A DNA stretch of 64,000 bases from Pseudomonadales bacterium (GTDB taxonomy: Bacteria > Pseudomonadota > Gammaproteobacteria > Pseudomonadales > Azotimanducaceae), in NCBI GenBank assembly GCA_017854255.1, contig JAFMIA010000006.1:1-64000 (forward strand). Direction: 5' to 3'. The notes below the pieces were generated by a model that was not told the DNA's origin, searched no databases, and saw only the letters and a program-made list of their open reading frames with translations. Below, one piece after another: positions 55,103 to 63,741 of this stretch. A program made the position numbers and the translations under genes. Position 1 is the first letter of the stretch; every line of letters starts with the position of its first letter.

Positions 55103-56017
55103 TCAACACTCGCTAGCAAGAAAGGCCCGGGTTCGTGCCGCATCTTCTGCATTGTCTGCCGCGATCGCCGCTGTAAAGTCCGTTATGCCAATGGCGCGCA
55201 GGTCATCGAGGCGGGCACGGACTTCGGTTTCATTGCCGACAATCGCTAAATCGCCAGGACCCTTTAAACCTTCTTTGTCGAGCATGGCGCGATAGGACGG
55301 CAAGGTGCCGTAGATGGCCAAGCTTTGATCGATGCGGGCCCTGGTTTCAGCGACCTGATCGGTTAGAAGAATCGGAAAACCCGCCACGACCCGGGGTGTT
55401 TTGCGACCCGCTTTTTCGGCGCTGTCATTGATTTTTGGCATAATATGGGTCTCAAGGGTTTTCGCCCCGGTCATCCAAGTAATCGTGCCATCGGCCATAG
55501 CGCCAGCGAGATTCAGCATAACGGGTCCAAGGGCAGCAATTAGCGTTGGCACCATGGGCTGCCCGGGCATTGTGAGCCGGACCCCATTCACGTTGTAATG
55601 CTCGCCCGTGAACTGAACCGCGTCTCCCGCAAGCAGCGGCATTAAGACCGAGAGGTACTCACGCATATGCTGGGCCGGCTTGTCGTAGGAAAACCCAAAC
55701 ATATTTTCAATAACGACTTTATGCGATAACCCGATGCCAAGGTTAAATCGATTGCCAGATGCGACCGCTGCCGTTAACGCTTGCTGCGCGAGGGCCGTTG
55801 GATGTCGTGGGTAGGTTGGCGTGACAGCCGTACCCAATTCAATGGTTTTGGTGGCGCGGCCAATAATAGAGAGCGTTGAGATGGCATCGAGCCCAAAAAT
55901 ATTCGCCATCCAAATGGCTGAAAACCCTTCCGCTTCCGCACGCTGCGCATCGATAACAATATCGTCGAAGGAAGCCTCTGGTGAATCTGTTACCGCTGTC
56001 ATTAAACCGATTTTCAT
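55103..56017 (-). CDS. LLM-class F420-dependent oxidoreductase
   Basis: 304 residues. KIGLMTAVTDS, AEAEGFSAIWMANIFGLDAIS, IELGTAVTPTYPRHP and ASGNRFNLGIGLSHKVVIENMFG form the pattern of an F420-dependent LLM subgroup known mostly from Actinobacteria. GEHYNVNG and ALGPVMLNLAGAMADGTITWMTG follow as substrate and phosphate loops. GAGGA precedes ATG. It abuts the previous LLM gene tail-to-tail with no gap. Confidence 0.9.
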   Translation of the reverse strand: MKIGLMTAVTDSPEASFDDIVIDAQRAEAEGFSAIWMANIFGLDAISTLSIIGRATKTIELGTAVTPTYPRHPTALAQQALTAAVASGNRFNLGIGLSHKVVIENMFGFSYDKPAQHMREYLSVLMPLLAGDAVQFTGEHYNVNGVRLTMPGQPMVPTLIAALGPVMLNLAGAMADGTITWMTGAKTLETHIMPKINDSAEKAGRKTPRVVAGFPILLTDQVAETRARIDQSLAIYGTLPSYRAMLDKEGLKGPGDLAIVGNETEVRARLDDLRAIGITDFTAAIAADNAEDAARTRAFLASEC

Positions 56018-56151
56018 TGAATGTCCTCAAGCACGTGCGCATTAAAAGATAAATAAACGCATAGGCCACTTTTAATTGCAAGTTTGGGGCTTGGACACCC
56101 TGTGCGAAGGGGGTGTTAAACTGATTGGATTGAAATAAGGAGTTGCAAGCG

Positions 56152-56325
56152 ATGCGGACGGGGGTCTTTTGGGATCAATCTCGGGAGCAGGTGCTGGTTT
56201 ATTGGCGGGATCAACTGGTTGCGCAATATCCCTCGATGGCGGCTTTTGTGGCGGCTCACCTTGAGCTGGTTAATGCGCTGGACGAGCAGCAACAGCAAGT
56301 ACTCTTGGCAGAATATCAGCCCTGA
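56152..56325 (+). CDS. Small protein of unknown function (57 residues)
   Basis: ATG 56152 follows AAGGAG by ten bases. The peptide (FWDQSREQVLVYWRDQLVAQ, then helical with a QQQQ run) has no signal or membrane segment. It overlaps the tesB stop tail-to-tail by 10 bp. No family recognised, but ribosome-binding site and reading frame look genuine. Confidence 0.45.
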   Translation: MRTGVFWDQSREQVLVYWRDQLVAQYPSMAAFVAAHLELVNALDEQQQQVLLAEYQP

Positions 56326-57176
56326 TCCGGTATCGGTGCAACCCGCATCAGCCCTTCTTGAATGACCGAGGCAACCAGTCGGCCCTCTTGGTCAAAAAAA
56401 CTACCCCGATTCAGGCCGCGATTACTGTGGCTGACGGGCGTATCTTTTACATACAGCAGCCAATCGTTGAGGTCTAAATCGTCATGGAACCAAAGACTGT
56501 GATCGAGGCTGGCCATTTGCAGGCGGTCCCGCGGTATATTCGGCCGATGCGGCAACGCGGCCGTGCTGACCAAGCCCATATCTGAGGCATAAGCCAGGAG
56601 TTGTTGCTGGGTGGTGGTGTTCAGGATTGGCGCCGAAAATCGGATCCAAACGGCTTGGCTGGTTTTCGCTGTCGGCGCTTGGTCAATGGGCGCTACCGAG
56701 CGGATTTGAAAGGGCCGTTCCCGGGTCATCCAGGCGGCATGGGGGCCAAGGTCGGTCATTCTCAAGGCCACTAGCCGATCGTCTTCAAGCGCCTCTGGGG
56801 GTGGAACCGGCTGACGTTCCATTTGGTGATGCAGTCCTGCTTCCTTGACCTGAAAAGAGGCATCCATACTAAAAATCGCTTGGCCATTTTGAATGCCCAT
56901 AATGCGCCGGGTGCTGAAACTCTTGCCATCTCGAATGCGTTCGACTTGGAAAATGACCGGGATATCGACTTTGCCGGGTCTGAGAAAATAGCCGTGCAAC
57001 GAGTGGCAAGGTCTTTCCTCGATGGTTTGCTGGGCGGCCGACAAGGCTTGCGCTAGGACCTGCCCACCGAATAAGCGATTCCCAAGGGTTGCCTCGTTTT
57101 GAGCCCTAAAGAGGTCTAGATCGAGCTGCTCGAGGGATAATTTATCGCGGAGCGCGATCGCTGCGGCCTCACTCAT
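56316..57176 (-). CDS. tesB: Acyl-CoA thioesterase II (TesB)
   Basis: 286 residues of the double-hotdog TesB family. NRLFGGQVLAQALSAAQQT and HSLHGYFLRPGKVDIPVIFQVERIRDGKSFSTR are the N-terminal hotdog; ASLDHSLWFHDDLDLNDWLLY carries the catalytic Asp region and SHSNRGLNRGSFFDQEGRLVASVIQEGLMR ends the fold. It hydrolyses medium and long acyl-CoA. Its ATG overlaps the TGA of the upstream Rieske gene (ATGA). Confidence 0.94.
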   Translation of the reverse strand: MSEAAAIALRDKLSLEQLDLDLFRAQNEATLGNRLFGGQVLAQALSAAQQTIEERPCHSLHGYFLRPGKVDIPVIFQVERIRDGKSFSTRRIMGIQNGQAIFSMDASFQVKEAGLHHQMERQPVPPPEALEDDRLVALRMTDLGPHAAWMTRERPFQIRSVAPIDQAPTAKTSQAVWIRFSAPILNTTTQQQLLAYASDMGLVSTAALPHRPNIPRDRLQMASLDHSLWFHDDLDLNDWLLYVKDTPVSHSNRGLNRGSFFDQEGRLVASVIQEGLMRVAPIPDQG

Positions 57177-57493
57177 ACTGGGTCAAGACACAGCTTGATC
57201 AGATCATCTTCGACTTTAACGGGGTAAACCCGAATATCTTCCCAGGCGGGTGAGGCCATGACCTTGCCAGAACGCAAGCAAAACTCAGCGCCATGGTAGG
57301 GGCAAGTGATGCAGTCATTTTCGATACTGCCCCCTTCTAAGCCCAGCGCATCGTGGCTGCAGTAGTAGTCTATGGCGAAGTATTCGCCTGAGACGTTGCA
57401 GATCAGCACTTCTTGGTCAGGTAATTCAAGCCGTAATTGGCCACCGTCAGGCACTTCGCTGATGTGGGCTGCAATGATGAACTCTGATGTCAT
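57173..57493 (-). CDS. Rieske-type [2Fe-2S] ferredoxin
   Basis: 106 residues, a free-standing Rieske domain. The cluster ligands are CSH (Cys45, His47) and CPYH (Cys64, His67), with EGG-S-I-E-N-D between; the C-terminal GKVMASPAWEDIRVYPV is typical of NirD/ferredoxin-like Rieske proteins. It should carry electrons to an oxygenase or other enzyme not obvious nearby. Overlaps tesB by 4 bp. Confidence 0.91.
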   Translation of the reverse strand: MTSEFIIAAHISEVPDGGQLRLELPDQEVLICNVSGEYFAIDYYCSHDALGLEGGSIENDCITCPYHGAEFCLRSGKVMASPAWEDIRVYPVKVEDDLIKLCLDPV

Positions 57494-57628
57494 AACCTGC
57501 TCTTACAAGGTCTTTAAGACCAAAATTTGGCTGTCAATCCAGCGCGGACTTGTCCCCAAGCCATGCGGCCAACGCGGCACTAGCCTTTGGAGCTCGGCCA
57601 GTGCCGTACTGGGCCGCATTGCTCGGGG

Positions 57629-59272
57629 TTAAGAGGCGCTTCTTAAGTCTGGTAGTAAGTAGTCCTCGGATTCCAATTGACTACGAATGACTTTTTTGTC
57701 GATTTTGCCGGTCGAAGTTAGCGGGATCTCATGCACAAAAATCACATCATCTGGCAACTGCCATTTCGCAAAAATCTCAGCACAGTGATCTAGGATTAAA
57801 TCCTTCGTCACATTGGCGCCTTCCAGCAGAATCACTAACGCCACCGGCCGCTCGTCCCATTTTGGATGGGGTTGGGCAACAACGGCCGCTTGTCTTACGC
57901 CCGGTAATGCCACGATATGGTTCTCGAGATCAACCGATGAAATCCACTCCCCGCCTGACTTGATCAGGTCTTTCGAGCGATCTGCAATGATGAGATATTC
58001 TTCTTGATCAATTTTTGCGACATCACCCGTTACCAGCCAGCCATCGTGGAATTTATCGGGCTGAGGGTCGTTGTAATACTCAGAACAAATCCAGGGGCCT
58101 CGAATCAACAGCTCTCCGACGGCTTCACCGTCGTGGGGAAGGGTTTCCCAATTCTCATCAAAAATTTCGATCTCAAGACCTGGGCTTGCGAGTCCTGCCT
58201 TGGCGATGTTGTCGAATTGTTGATCCTCACTGAGGGTCAAATGCGAGCGTTTAGCGACTTTGCGCGACAGGGTGCCCAATGGGTTGGTTTCGGTCATGCC
58301 CCAGCCTTGGATCATTTCAATACCGTGTTCTTGCCAGTACCACCGCATCATCGAGACCGGGGGCGCTGAGCCGCCGCAGGTGAGTCTGGCCAGCAATTGG
58401 GTATCGTATTTGCCTGGGTTGTTTTCAAGGACGGTTTTAACCCCTTGCCAGATCGTGGGCACGCCAGCCGACAGCGTAACTTCTTCATCGCACATCAATT
58501 GCAGCAAACGCTCTGGGTCCATAAAACGGTGCGGCATAACTTGTTTACAGCCCAGCATGGACGCCGTGAAGGGCACACCCCAGCCCATCGCATGGAACAT
58601 CGGAACGATCCCGCATACCGCGTCTAGAGCCGAGAGATTCATCGAATCGGTCATGGCCTGGTTAATCGTGTGCAGGTAGGTCGAGCGATGGGTGTACATC
58701 ACGCCTTTGGGCTTGCCGGTGGTGCCGCTGGTATAACACAAGCCCATCGGGGCGTGTTCATCAATATCTGGCCAGGCATATTGCGTCGGTTGGTCCTGGA
58801 TGAATGCTTCGTAATCTTCTGTCTCGCCAAAGCTCGTTTCACCGCCTTCGCCATGACGACAGATGATGATCTTCTCAACCGTGGGCATTTTATCGAGCAA
58901 CGGCTCCAGGAGTGGTAGGAGGTCTTCATCGGCAAAAATGACGCGATCACCGGCATGGTTGATAATGTATTCAAGGTCCGCTGCGCCCAAACGAATGTTC
59001 AGAGTATGCAGAACGGCGCCCATCGACGGCACGGCTTGGTATAGCTCTAAATGGCGGTAGTTGTTCCACATAAAGCTTCCGACGCGGTCGCCCTCTTGAA
59101 TCCCCATCGCGCTCAGAGCGCCCGCTACTTGATTGGCGCGCTGCCAGGTTGCTTTCAGGGTTTGGCGGTGGGTGCCATTCGGCATCAAGGTCACCACCTC
59201 TTCGTTGGGATCAAGCTGAGCCCCTCGACCGAGGATTCTGGACATCAATAATTGAGTTCGCGACATGGTCAT
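57629..59272 (-). CDS. AMP-dependent acyl-CoA synthetase (medium/long-chain)
   Basis: 547 residues. ANL motifs are CYTSGTTGKPKGVMYTH, IQGWGMTET, WLVTGDVAKID, and DRSKDLIKSGGEWISS, with the C-terminal STGKIDKKVIR lysine. The GEWISSVDLEN form is typical of medium- and long-chain fatty-acyl-CoA ligases. CAGGAG precedes ATG. Together with the downstream Rieske-TesB pair (135-bp gap) it may form a fatty-acyl module. Confidence 0.93.
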   Translation of the reverse strand: MTMSRTQLLMSRILGRGAQLDPNEEVVTLMPNGTHRQTLKATWQRANQVAGALSAMGIQEGDRVGSFMWNNYRHLELYQAVPSMGAVLHTLNIRLGAADLEYIINHAGDRVIFADEDLLPLLEPLLDKMPTVEKIIICRHGEGGETSFGETEDYEAFIQDQPTQYAWPDIDEHAPMGLCYTSGTTGKPKGVMYTHRSTYLHTINQAMTDSMNLSALDAVCGIVPMFHAMGWGVPFTASMLGCKQVMPHRFMDPERLLQLMCDEEVTLSAGVPTIWQGVKTVLENNPGKYDTQLLARLTCGGSAPPVSMMRWYWQEHGIEMIQGWGMTETNPLGTLSRKVAKRSHLTLSEDQQFDNIAKAGLASPGLEIEIFDENWETLPHDGEAVGELLIRGPWICSEYYNDPQPDKFHDGWLVTGDVAKIDQEEYLIIADRSKDLIKSGGEWISSVDLENHIVALPGVRQAAVVAQPHPKWDERPVALVILLEGANVTKDLILDHCAEIFAKWQLPDDVIFVHEIPLTSTGKIDKKVIRSQLESEDYLLPDLRSAS

Positions 59273-59547
59273 GGTTTGACGCTCCTGTTGTTAGGGATTG
59301 TGTTCGGTTTTCGCCGCGTGCGGTCTCGATGAGTGTTGGCGCTGGGTTGATCCATCTTTAACCAGATGGCCGGGTATAAGGGCTCAGCCGGGTTAAGTGC
59401 TCGGCGCCGCGACACGCGCAATTGCAGCGCAAGGATAATCAATTGCGGGCCAAATTTATAGAGCCCTGCTGCCTTGAAAGCCTGCCCCAATCCTGCCAGA
59501 GTTGCGAGCAGTGGTAAGAGGTAAGCTTGATTCAAAAAGAGACACAG

Positions 59548-60921
59548 ATGAGCACGGCGAGTCCGTTGCACTGGTTACAAATCGTCGCCTATTCGGCGCC
59601 GACCGTTGGCGTTGGGTACATGTATCTGCTCATCGGGCTTTATATTATGAAGTTCTCAACGGATGTGCTGCTGATCTCGCCCGCGATCATGGGGACTATT
59701 TTCGGGATATCGCGCGTTTGGGATGCGATCTCGGACCCCTTGGTGGGCTATGTCAGCGATCGCACGCAATCGAGCTTGGGGCGTCGTCGCAGTTGGTTGC
59801 TCTGGAGTATTGTGCCGGTTGCGGGCATGTTTATCATGGTGTTCTCACCACCGGCAGGCCTACAAGGCACGGCTTTGGTGATTTGGATGGCGATTGGCGT
59901 TATTGGGTTTTACTCTGCGATGACCCTGTTTATGGTGCCGCATTTGTCACTGGGCCCCGAGCTTACGAACGACTACCACGAGCGGAGCCGACTCTACGGC
60001 TTTCGACATGCCGCTTACACCGTGGGGTCGATTATTGCCTTGATCAGCATGCAGCTTTTGATTGATGCCGAACAGGTCTCATCGGAAAAGGTGCGCGAAA
60101 CGGCGTTTGAGCTGAGCACGCTGGCCGGCCTGATCACGGCGGCCTTGATTACGTTTGCGGTTATTAAACTGCGTGAGCGGCACGATCTTAAAGTGCGAGT
60201 CGGTCAAACGCCTTTTGGGGCTTTTAAAGATGTTTGGTCTAATCCTCACGCTCGGTTGGTGTTGGTGGTCACGTTCATCGAGAACATCGGCAGTGCTGTT
60301 ATCGCCTTACTGACCTTGTACATTTGTCAGTACGTGGTGGGTAAGCCGAGTCTCGCCCCATTGATTATTTTGGCCTACATGGTGCCGTCGAGTTTGTCCG
60401 TGCCGCTCTGGATACCGCTTTCAAAGCGCTTTGGTAAGATTCGGCTCTGGATGTTTTCGATGATGCTCACCGGTTTGTCCTTTGGCGGTATGTTCGCGCT
60501 GCCCTTTATGGAAAGCGTTTCGGATCGAACCTGGCTTATTTTTATTCTGGCCTTCTTTGCCGGTCTGTCTGCCGGTTGCGGCGGCACGATTGCCCCGTCG
60601 GTACAAAGCGATATCATCGATTTTGATGAATTTAAAACCGGCGAGCGTAAAGAGGGCTCTTATTTTGCTGCCTTCAACTTTGTCCAAAAGAGCGCCATCG
60701 GAGTGATGATTTTGGTCACCGGTTGGGTGCTCGAATTCAGCGGCTTTGTGCCCAATGAAGTGCAGACCTTCGGGGTGCAGCTGGCCATGGTGACCCTCTA
60801 TGGTTTGTCGCCGCTCATTTGCTACACCTTGGGCACCTGGCTGTTCTCAAGATTTTCGTTAGACGCAGTTGAGCACCAACGCATTCGATCGTTGATTGAT
60901 GCGCGTAACGAGGGCGCTTAG
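59548..60921 (+). CDS. MFS transporter of the GPH/MFS_2 sugar:cation symporter type
   Basis: 457 residues from ATG 59548, preceded by AAAGAG; the frame opens at TTG 59527. About 12 membrane segments. The helix 2-3 loop ISDPLVGYVSDRTQSSLGRRRSWLL is the MFS_2 signature, and APSVQSDIIDFDEFKTGERKEGSYFAAF is the typical cytoplasmic loop of GPH symporters. The substrate may be a sugar, glycoside or lipid-like molecule; not determinable here. Confidence 0.92.
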   Translation: MSTASPLHWLQIVAYSAPTVGVGYMYLLIGLYIMKFSTDVLLISPAIMGTIFGISRVWDAISDPLVGYVSDRTQSSLGRRRSWLLWSIVPVAGMFIMVFSPPAGLQGTALVIWMAIGVIGFYSAMTLFMVPHLSLGPELTNDYHERSRLYGFRHAAYTVGSIIALISMQLLIDAEQVSSEKVRETAFELSTLAGLITAALITFAVIKLRERHDLKVRVGQTPFGAFKDVWSNPHARLVLVVTFIENIGSAVIALLTLYICQYVVGKPSLAPLIILAYMVPSSLSVPLWIPLSKRFGKIRLWMFSMMLTGLSFGGMFALPFMESVSDRTWLIFILAFFAGLSAGCGGTIAPSVQSDIIDFDEFKTGERKEGSYFAAFNFVQKSAIGVMILVTGWVLEFSGFVPNEVQTFGVQLAMVTLYGLSPLICYTLGTWLFSRFSLDAVEHQRIRSLIDARNEGA

Positions 60922-61003
60922 CCGCGGCTAGAGGGCGCAATGGGCCTGCCGCCGCCGCTCGGCGCGTCTTCGCGAAGGGTTCGATGTCGGCTTTGGGTTA
61001 GAT

Positions 61004-61066
61004 CGCAGGCTATCTATTACGCCGCAGGCTATTAACTCGCCGCAGGCTATTCATTTCGCCGCAGGC
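61004..61066. repeat. Tandem 18-19-bp repeats with core CGCAGGCTAT
   Basis: The core occurs at 61004-61013, 61023-61032 and 61041-61050, with a shortened fourth (CGCAGGC, 61060-61066) inside the last codons of the thioesterase gene. The array seems to have grown from the 3' end of that gene, extending it into the intergenic gap. Confidence 0.7.
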
Positions 61067-61917
61067 GCTTCAGGCTCAAACTGCACCATCGCCGCCATCT
61101 GTCGCGAGACCGCGATGAGCGCGCCGCTGCTGGAAAACATCCGACCGTTTTCAACCAGGTAGCCGTCTTGGGCGAGTTCGGTCGAGAATTCAAACAAGGT
61201 GTAAGCATCATCGGGCAGTGCCGAAAAATCGTTTTGTAAAAAATGTACCGTGTGATCGATGGTGGGCACATGCACGTCATAATCCAGATGCCTTGAAATG
61301 ATGCTGGGGTACCAGGCGTCGCTCATGGCGAGCAGGCCTATGTCATCAAGGGGCCTGCAATCCATGAAGCGCATCCAGCCGCCAATGCGTCCGGAGCCAT
61401 CGCGCGTACCCGGCGTTGGACCGATCGCAATGCGTTGATCAAAATGCTGCCGAAACGGCACGGCAAATTTCGAATCGGTTTGTTGCCAGTCCGTTGGCGC
61501 GATCTGGGATGCGGGCGAAACATCGGGCATCACCTGATCACAAAAGGCAGCGTCGAGGCGTTTGGCGGCAAAATGGGCATTGGCCATGGCAATGGTTCGG
61601 TCATTCTGGATAAGTTCTGCGGTATACATGCTGGTCGTTCGGCCCGCTTTAACGCAGCGCAGGGACATTGAGGCGGGGCCAGGCACCGAGGGGCTGATGA
61701 AGCTCAGCGCCACCGAACGGACCGTTTGATTACTTTGGATGGGCAGGGTTTTGATGCAGCCCAGCAGCAGCGCGCCGAGATAGCCGCCGTTTGGCCCAAC
61801 GATCACCTGCCAGCGATCTGAAATCGTAACGGGTAGCGTCCAGGTTTGATCAGTCAACGCAAGGAGTTGTGTTGGATCGACGCGAATATCATGGTCGAGT
61901 TGAAAAGCATGAGACAT
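61051..61917 (-). CDS. Acyl-CoA thioesterase family protein (double hotdog)
   Basis: 288 residues. VGPNGGYLGALLLGCIKTL is the first hotdog helix, LSFISPSVPGPASMSLRCVKAGRTTSMYTAEL its sheet, and DHTVHFLQNDFSALPDDAYTLFEF the second hotdog strand region; GYLVENGRMFSSSGALIAVSRQM ends the fold. This resembles the TesB-related 4HBT_3 thioesterase family. AGGAA precedes ATG. The last residues (EAPAAK) fall in a tandem DNA repeat. Confidence 0.87.
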   Translation of the reverse strand: MSHAFQLDHDIRVDPTQLLALTDQTWTLPVTISDRWQVIVGPNGGYLGALLLGCIKTLPIQSNQTVRSVALSFISPSVPGPASMSLRCVKAGRTTSMYTAELIQNDRTIAMANAHFAAKRLDAAFCDQVMPDVSPASQIAPTDWQQTDSKFAVPFRQHFDQRIAIGPTPGTRDGSGRIGGWMRFMDCRPLDDIGLLAMSDAWYPSIISRHLDYDVHVPTIDHTVHFLQNDFSALPDDAYTLFEFSTELAQDGYLVENGRMFSSSGALIAVSRQMAAMVQFEPEAPAAK

Positions 61918-61952
61918 AACAGTTCCTAAGGTTTGTCGTCTGGATACGACGG

Positions 61953-62888
61953 CTAGGAGGCGTCGTTTGAGGCGCGTGCGTGATCCCGATAGTGTTTTCG
62001 ATGATACCCGAGGGACTCGGTTGTAAAAATCACAATCGAGACCCAGACGCAGAAAAAGGTCGCAAATTGAACGCGGTTAAACGGCTCTTCGAAATAGAAG
62101 ACGGCTAAGAGCAGGGTTAGGCTGGGCGCAAGATACTGAAAGATCCCAACGGTTGTTAGGCTCAACCGCGTGACGGCGCCGGCAAAAAATAAAAGCGGCA
62201 AAGAGGTGACCACGCCGCCAAGGACCAATAACAGATCGGTTTCGAGTGATAGGTTGCTAAAGGCCAATGCGCCTTGGGCTTGCTGCCACACGAGATAGCC
62301 CAGCGCGAAGGGTAAAATAATGAGGGTTTCAAGGGCCAGGCCCGACACGGCGGGTAGGTTGAGGTTTTTACGGATGAGCCCATAAAAACCAAAACTAAAC
62401 GCAAGGGCCAGCGAGATGAGGGGTAGGTGGCCAAGCACAACAAGCTGGATCATAACGCCTAAAAATGCAATGGACAGGGCGAGCCATTGCAGTGGTCGCA
62501 AACGCTCACCGAGGAAAAAAATGCCGAGAAAGACACTGACCAGCGGATTGATGAAATACCCGAGGGATGTGTCGATAATCTGATCGTTGAGAACGGCAAA
62601 GACAAAGATCAGCCAGTTACAAGCCAGCAGCATTGCGCTGAGTAGCAGCCAACCCAAGCTTTTAAGGGGCAATCGGAGTTCGCCAAGTTTGCCAGACAAG
62701 GCGAGCACCGCCATGAGTAAAATCGCAGACCAGGTTACGCGGTGAGCAATGATCTCAAGGGGTTGTACGTGACCCACGAGTTTGAAATAGATCGGTGCAA
62801 CGCCCCAGATGCAATAGGCGGCCAAGGCGAAATAGCCGCCTTGTCGCGTTTGTCGATCAAACATGGCGCTTTGGCCAAGCACTCGCAT
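61953..62888 (-). CDS. rarD: EamA-family transporter RarD
   Basis: 311 residues from ATG 62888, or 303 from ATG 62864; neither has a clear Shine-Dalgarno. The RarD signature is GYFALAAYCIWGVAPIYFKL, IIAHRVTWSAILL and LNDQIIDTSLGYFINPLVSVFLG, with ten predicted membrane helices. RarD proteins are drug/metabolite exporters of uncertain substrate. It follows the thioesterase gene in the opposite reading neighbourhood as a separate unit (35-bp gap, same strand). Confidence 0.92.
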   Translation of the reverse strand: MRVLGQSAMFDRQTRQGGYFALAAYCIWGVAPIYFKLVGHVQPLEIIAHRVTWSAILLMAVLALSGKLGELRLPLKSLGWLLLSAMLLACNWLIFVFAVLNDQIIDTSLGYFINPLVSVFLGIFFLGERLRPLQWLALSIAFLGVMIQLVVLGHLPLISLALAFSFGFYGLIRKNLNLPAVSGLALETLIILPFALGYLVWQQAQGALAFSNLSLETDLLLVLGGVVTSLPLLFFAGAVTRLSLTTVGIFQYLAPSLTLLLAVFYFEEPFNRVQFATFFCVWVSIVIFTTESLGYHRKHYRDHARASNDAS

Positions 62889-62926
62889 GGGTTAGTGGGT
62901 CCACCAGCATATCAATGCTCAAGACG

Positions 62927-63547
62927 CTAAGGGTCTGCGCGCACAATGAGTAGGGCGCCGGTCGCTTTGGTCGGTCTTGAAATGCCGGCCTCAATGCGCT
63001 CAACCGATTTGAAGGCCGCGGCGCTGCGCGCTGCCAACGTTTCGAAAGGAGATCTGCAGGGGTCGGCCAGGATTGTTTGTGAAACCCCGGCGCCTTGTGC
63101 GCGGCGGATCAGGTTAAATAACTGCTGACTGAGTTCATCCCAAAAACAAATATCGGCGCCGATAATGACGTCAAAGTTCGCCAAATAGGCTTTTGTGAGT
63201 TGATTGAAGGATTTTTGTTCAAAGGTCATCGATTGATGATTGAGTTGCGCATGCAGGTCTAGGTAGGGTCCCACATTGGCGTCGGCATCAATGCCGGTGA
63301 CCGCCGCATCAAACGCTTTGGCACAATATAAGCCCAGCAGCCCCCAGCCGCAGCCAACTTCTAAAACCCGGGTGCCTTGGGGTAATGGGTTCCGCTTTAA
63401 GTAGTCCATCACCAAGAAGCTAGAGTTCCAAAATTTATTGCCATGGATTTCTGCTTGGAAGCCCTGGGATTTGAGTTTCCGGATCGACGGGTGTCCAGCA
63501 TTGAGAATTTTTAGACCAAAGGCCTGGCGTTGTATCGGGGTGGGCAT
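62927..63547 (-). CDS. Class I SAM-dependent methyltransferase
   Basis: 206 residues. RVLEVGCGWGLLGLYCAK is SAM motif I and TGIDADANVGPYLDLHAQLN motif II; FDVIIGADICFWDELSQQLF is motif III with a helical partner. The layout is like NNT1/METTL-type protein or small-molecule methyltransferases, but the target cannot be told. It is upstream of rarD on the same strand (38-bp gap). Confidence 0.87.
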   Translation of the reverse strand: MPTPIQRQAFGLKILNAGHPSIRKLKSQGFQAEIHGNKFWNSSFLVMDYLKRNPLPQGTRVLEVGCGWGLLGLYCAKAFDAAVTGIDADANVGPYLDLHAQLNHQSMTFEQKSFNQLTKAYLANFDVIIGADICFWDELSQQLFNLIRRAQGAGVSQTILADPCRSPFETLAARSAAAFKSVERIEAGISRPTKATGALLIVRADP

Positions 63548-63678
63548 AATGACTCGCTTTGACAGGATGCCGCAAGCACGCGGGCAATTTACGAGGCAGC
63601 ATACCCATACCGGGTGCGTTTTCCAACGACCAGATCACATTGATGGTTTATGCGCGCGCTCGATCTATACTGATGATC

Positions 63679-63710
63679 GACAATTCGACAATTCGACAAT
63701 TCGACCATTC
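63679..63710. repeat. 8-bp tandem repeat, unit GACAATTC (three exact copies plus one variant)
   Basis: Copies at 63679-63686, 63687-63694 and 63695-63702, with a fourth GACCATTC at 63703-63710. The array lies 31 bp before the start of the next gene, in the probable promoter region. Confidence 0.75.
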
Positions 63711-63741
63711 TAGGTCTCAACAAAGCGTAATCGGAGGCAGT

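Noticed and set aside
59502-60065. 187-residue frame overlapping the MFS_2 transporter
   Set aside because: It lies inside the transporter gene in another frame and resembles no family; the transporter has clear motifs.
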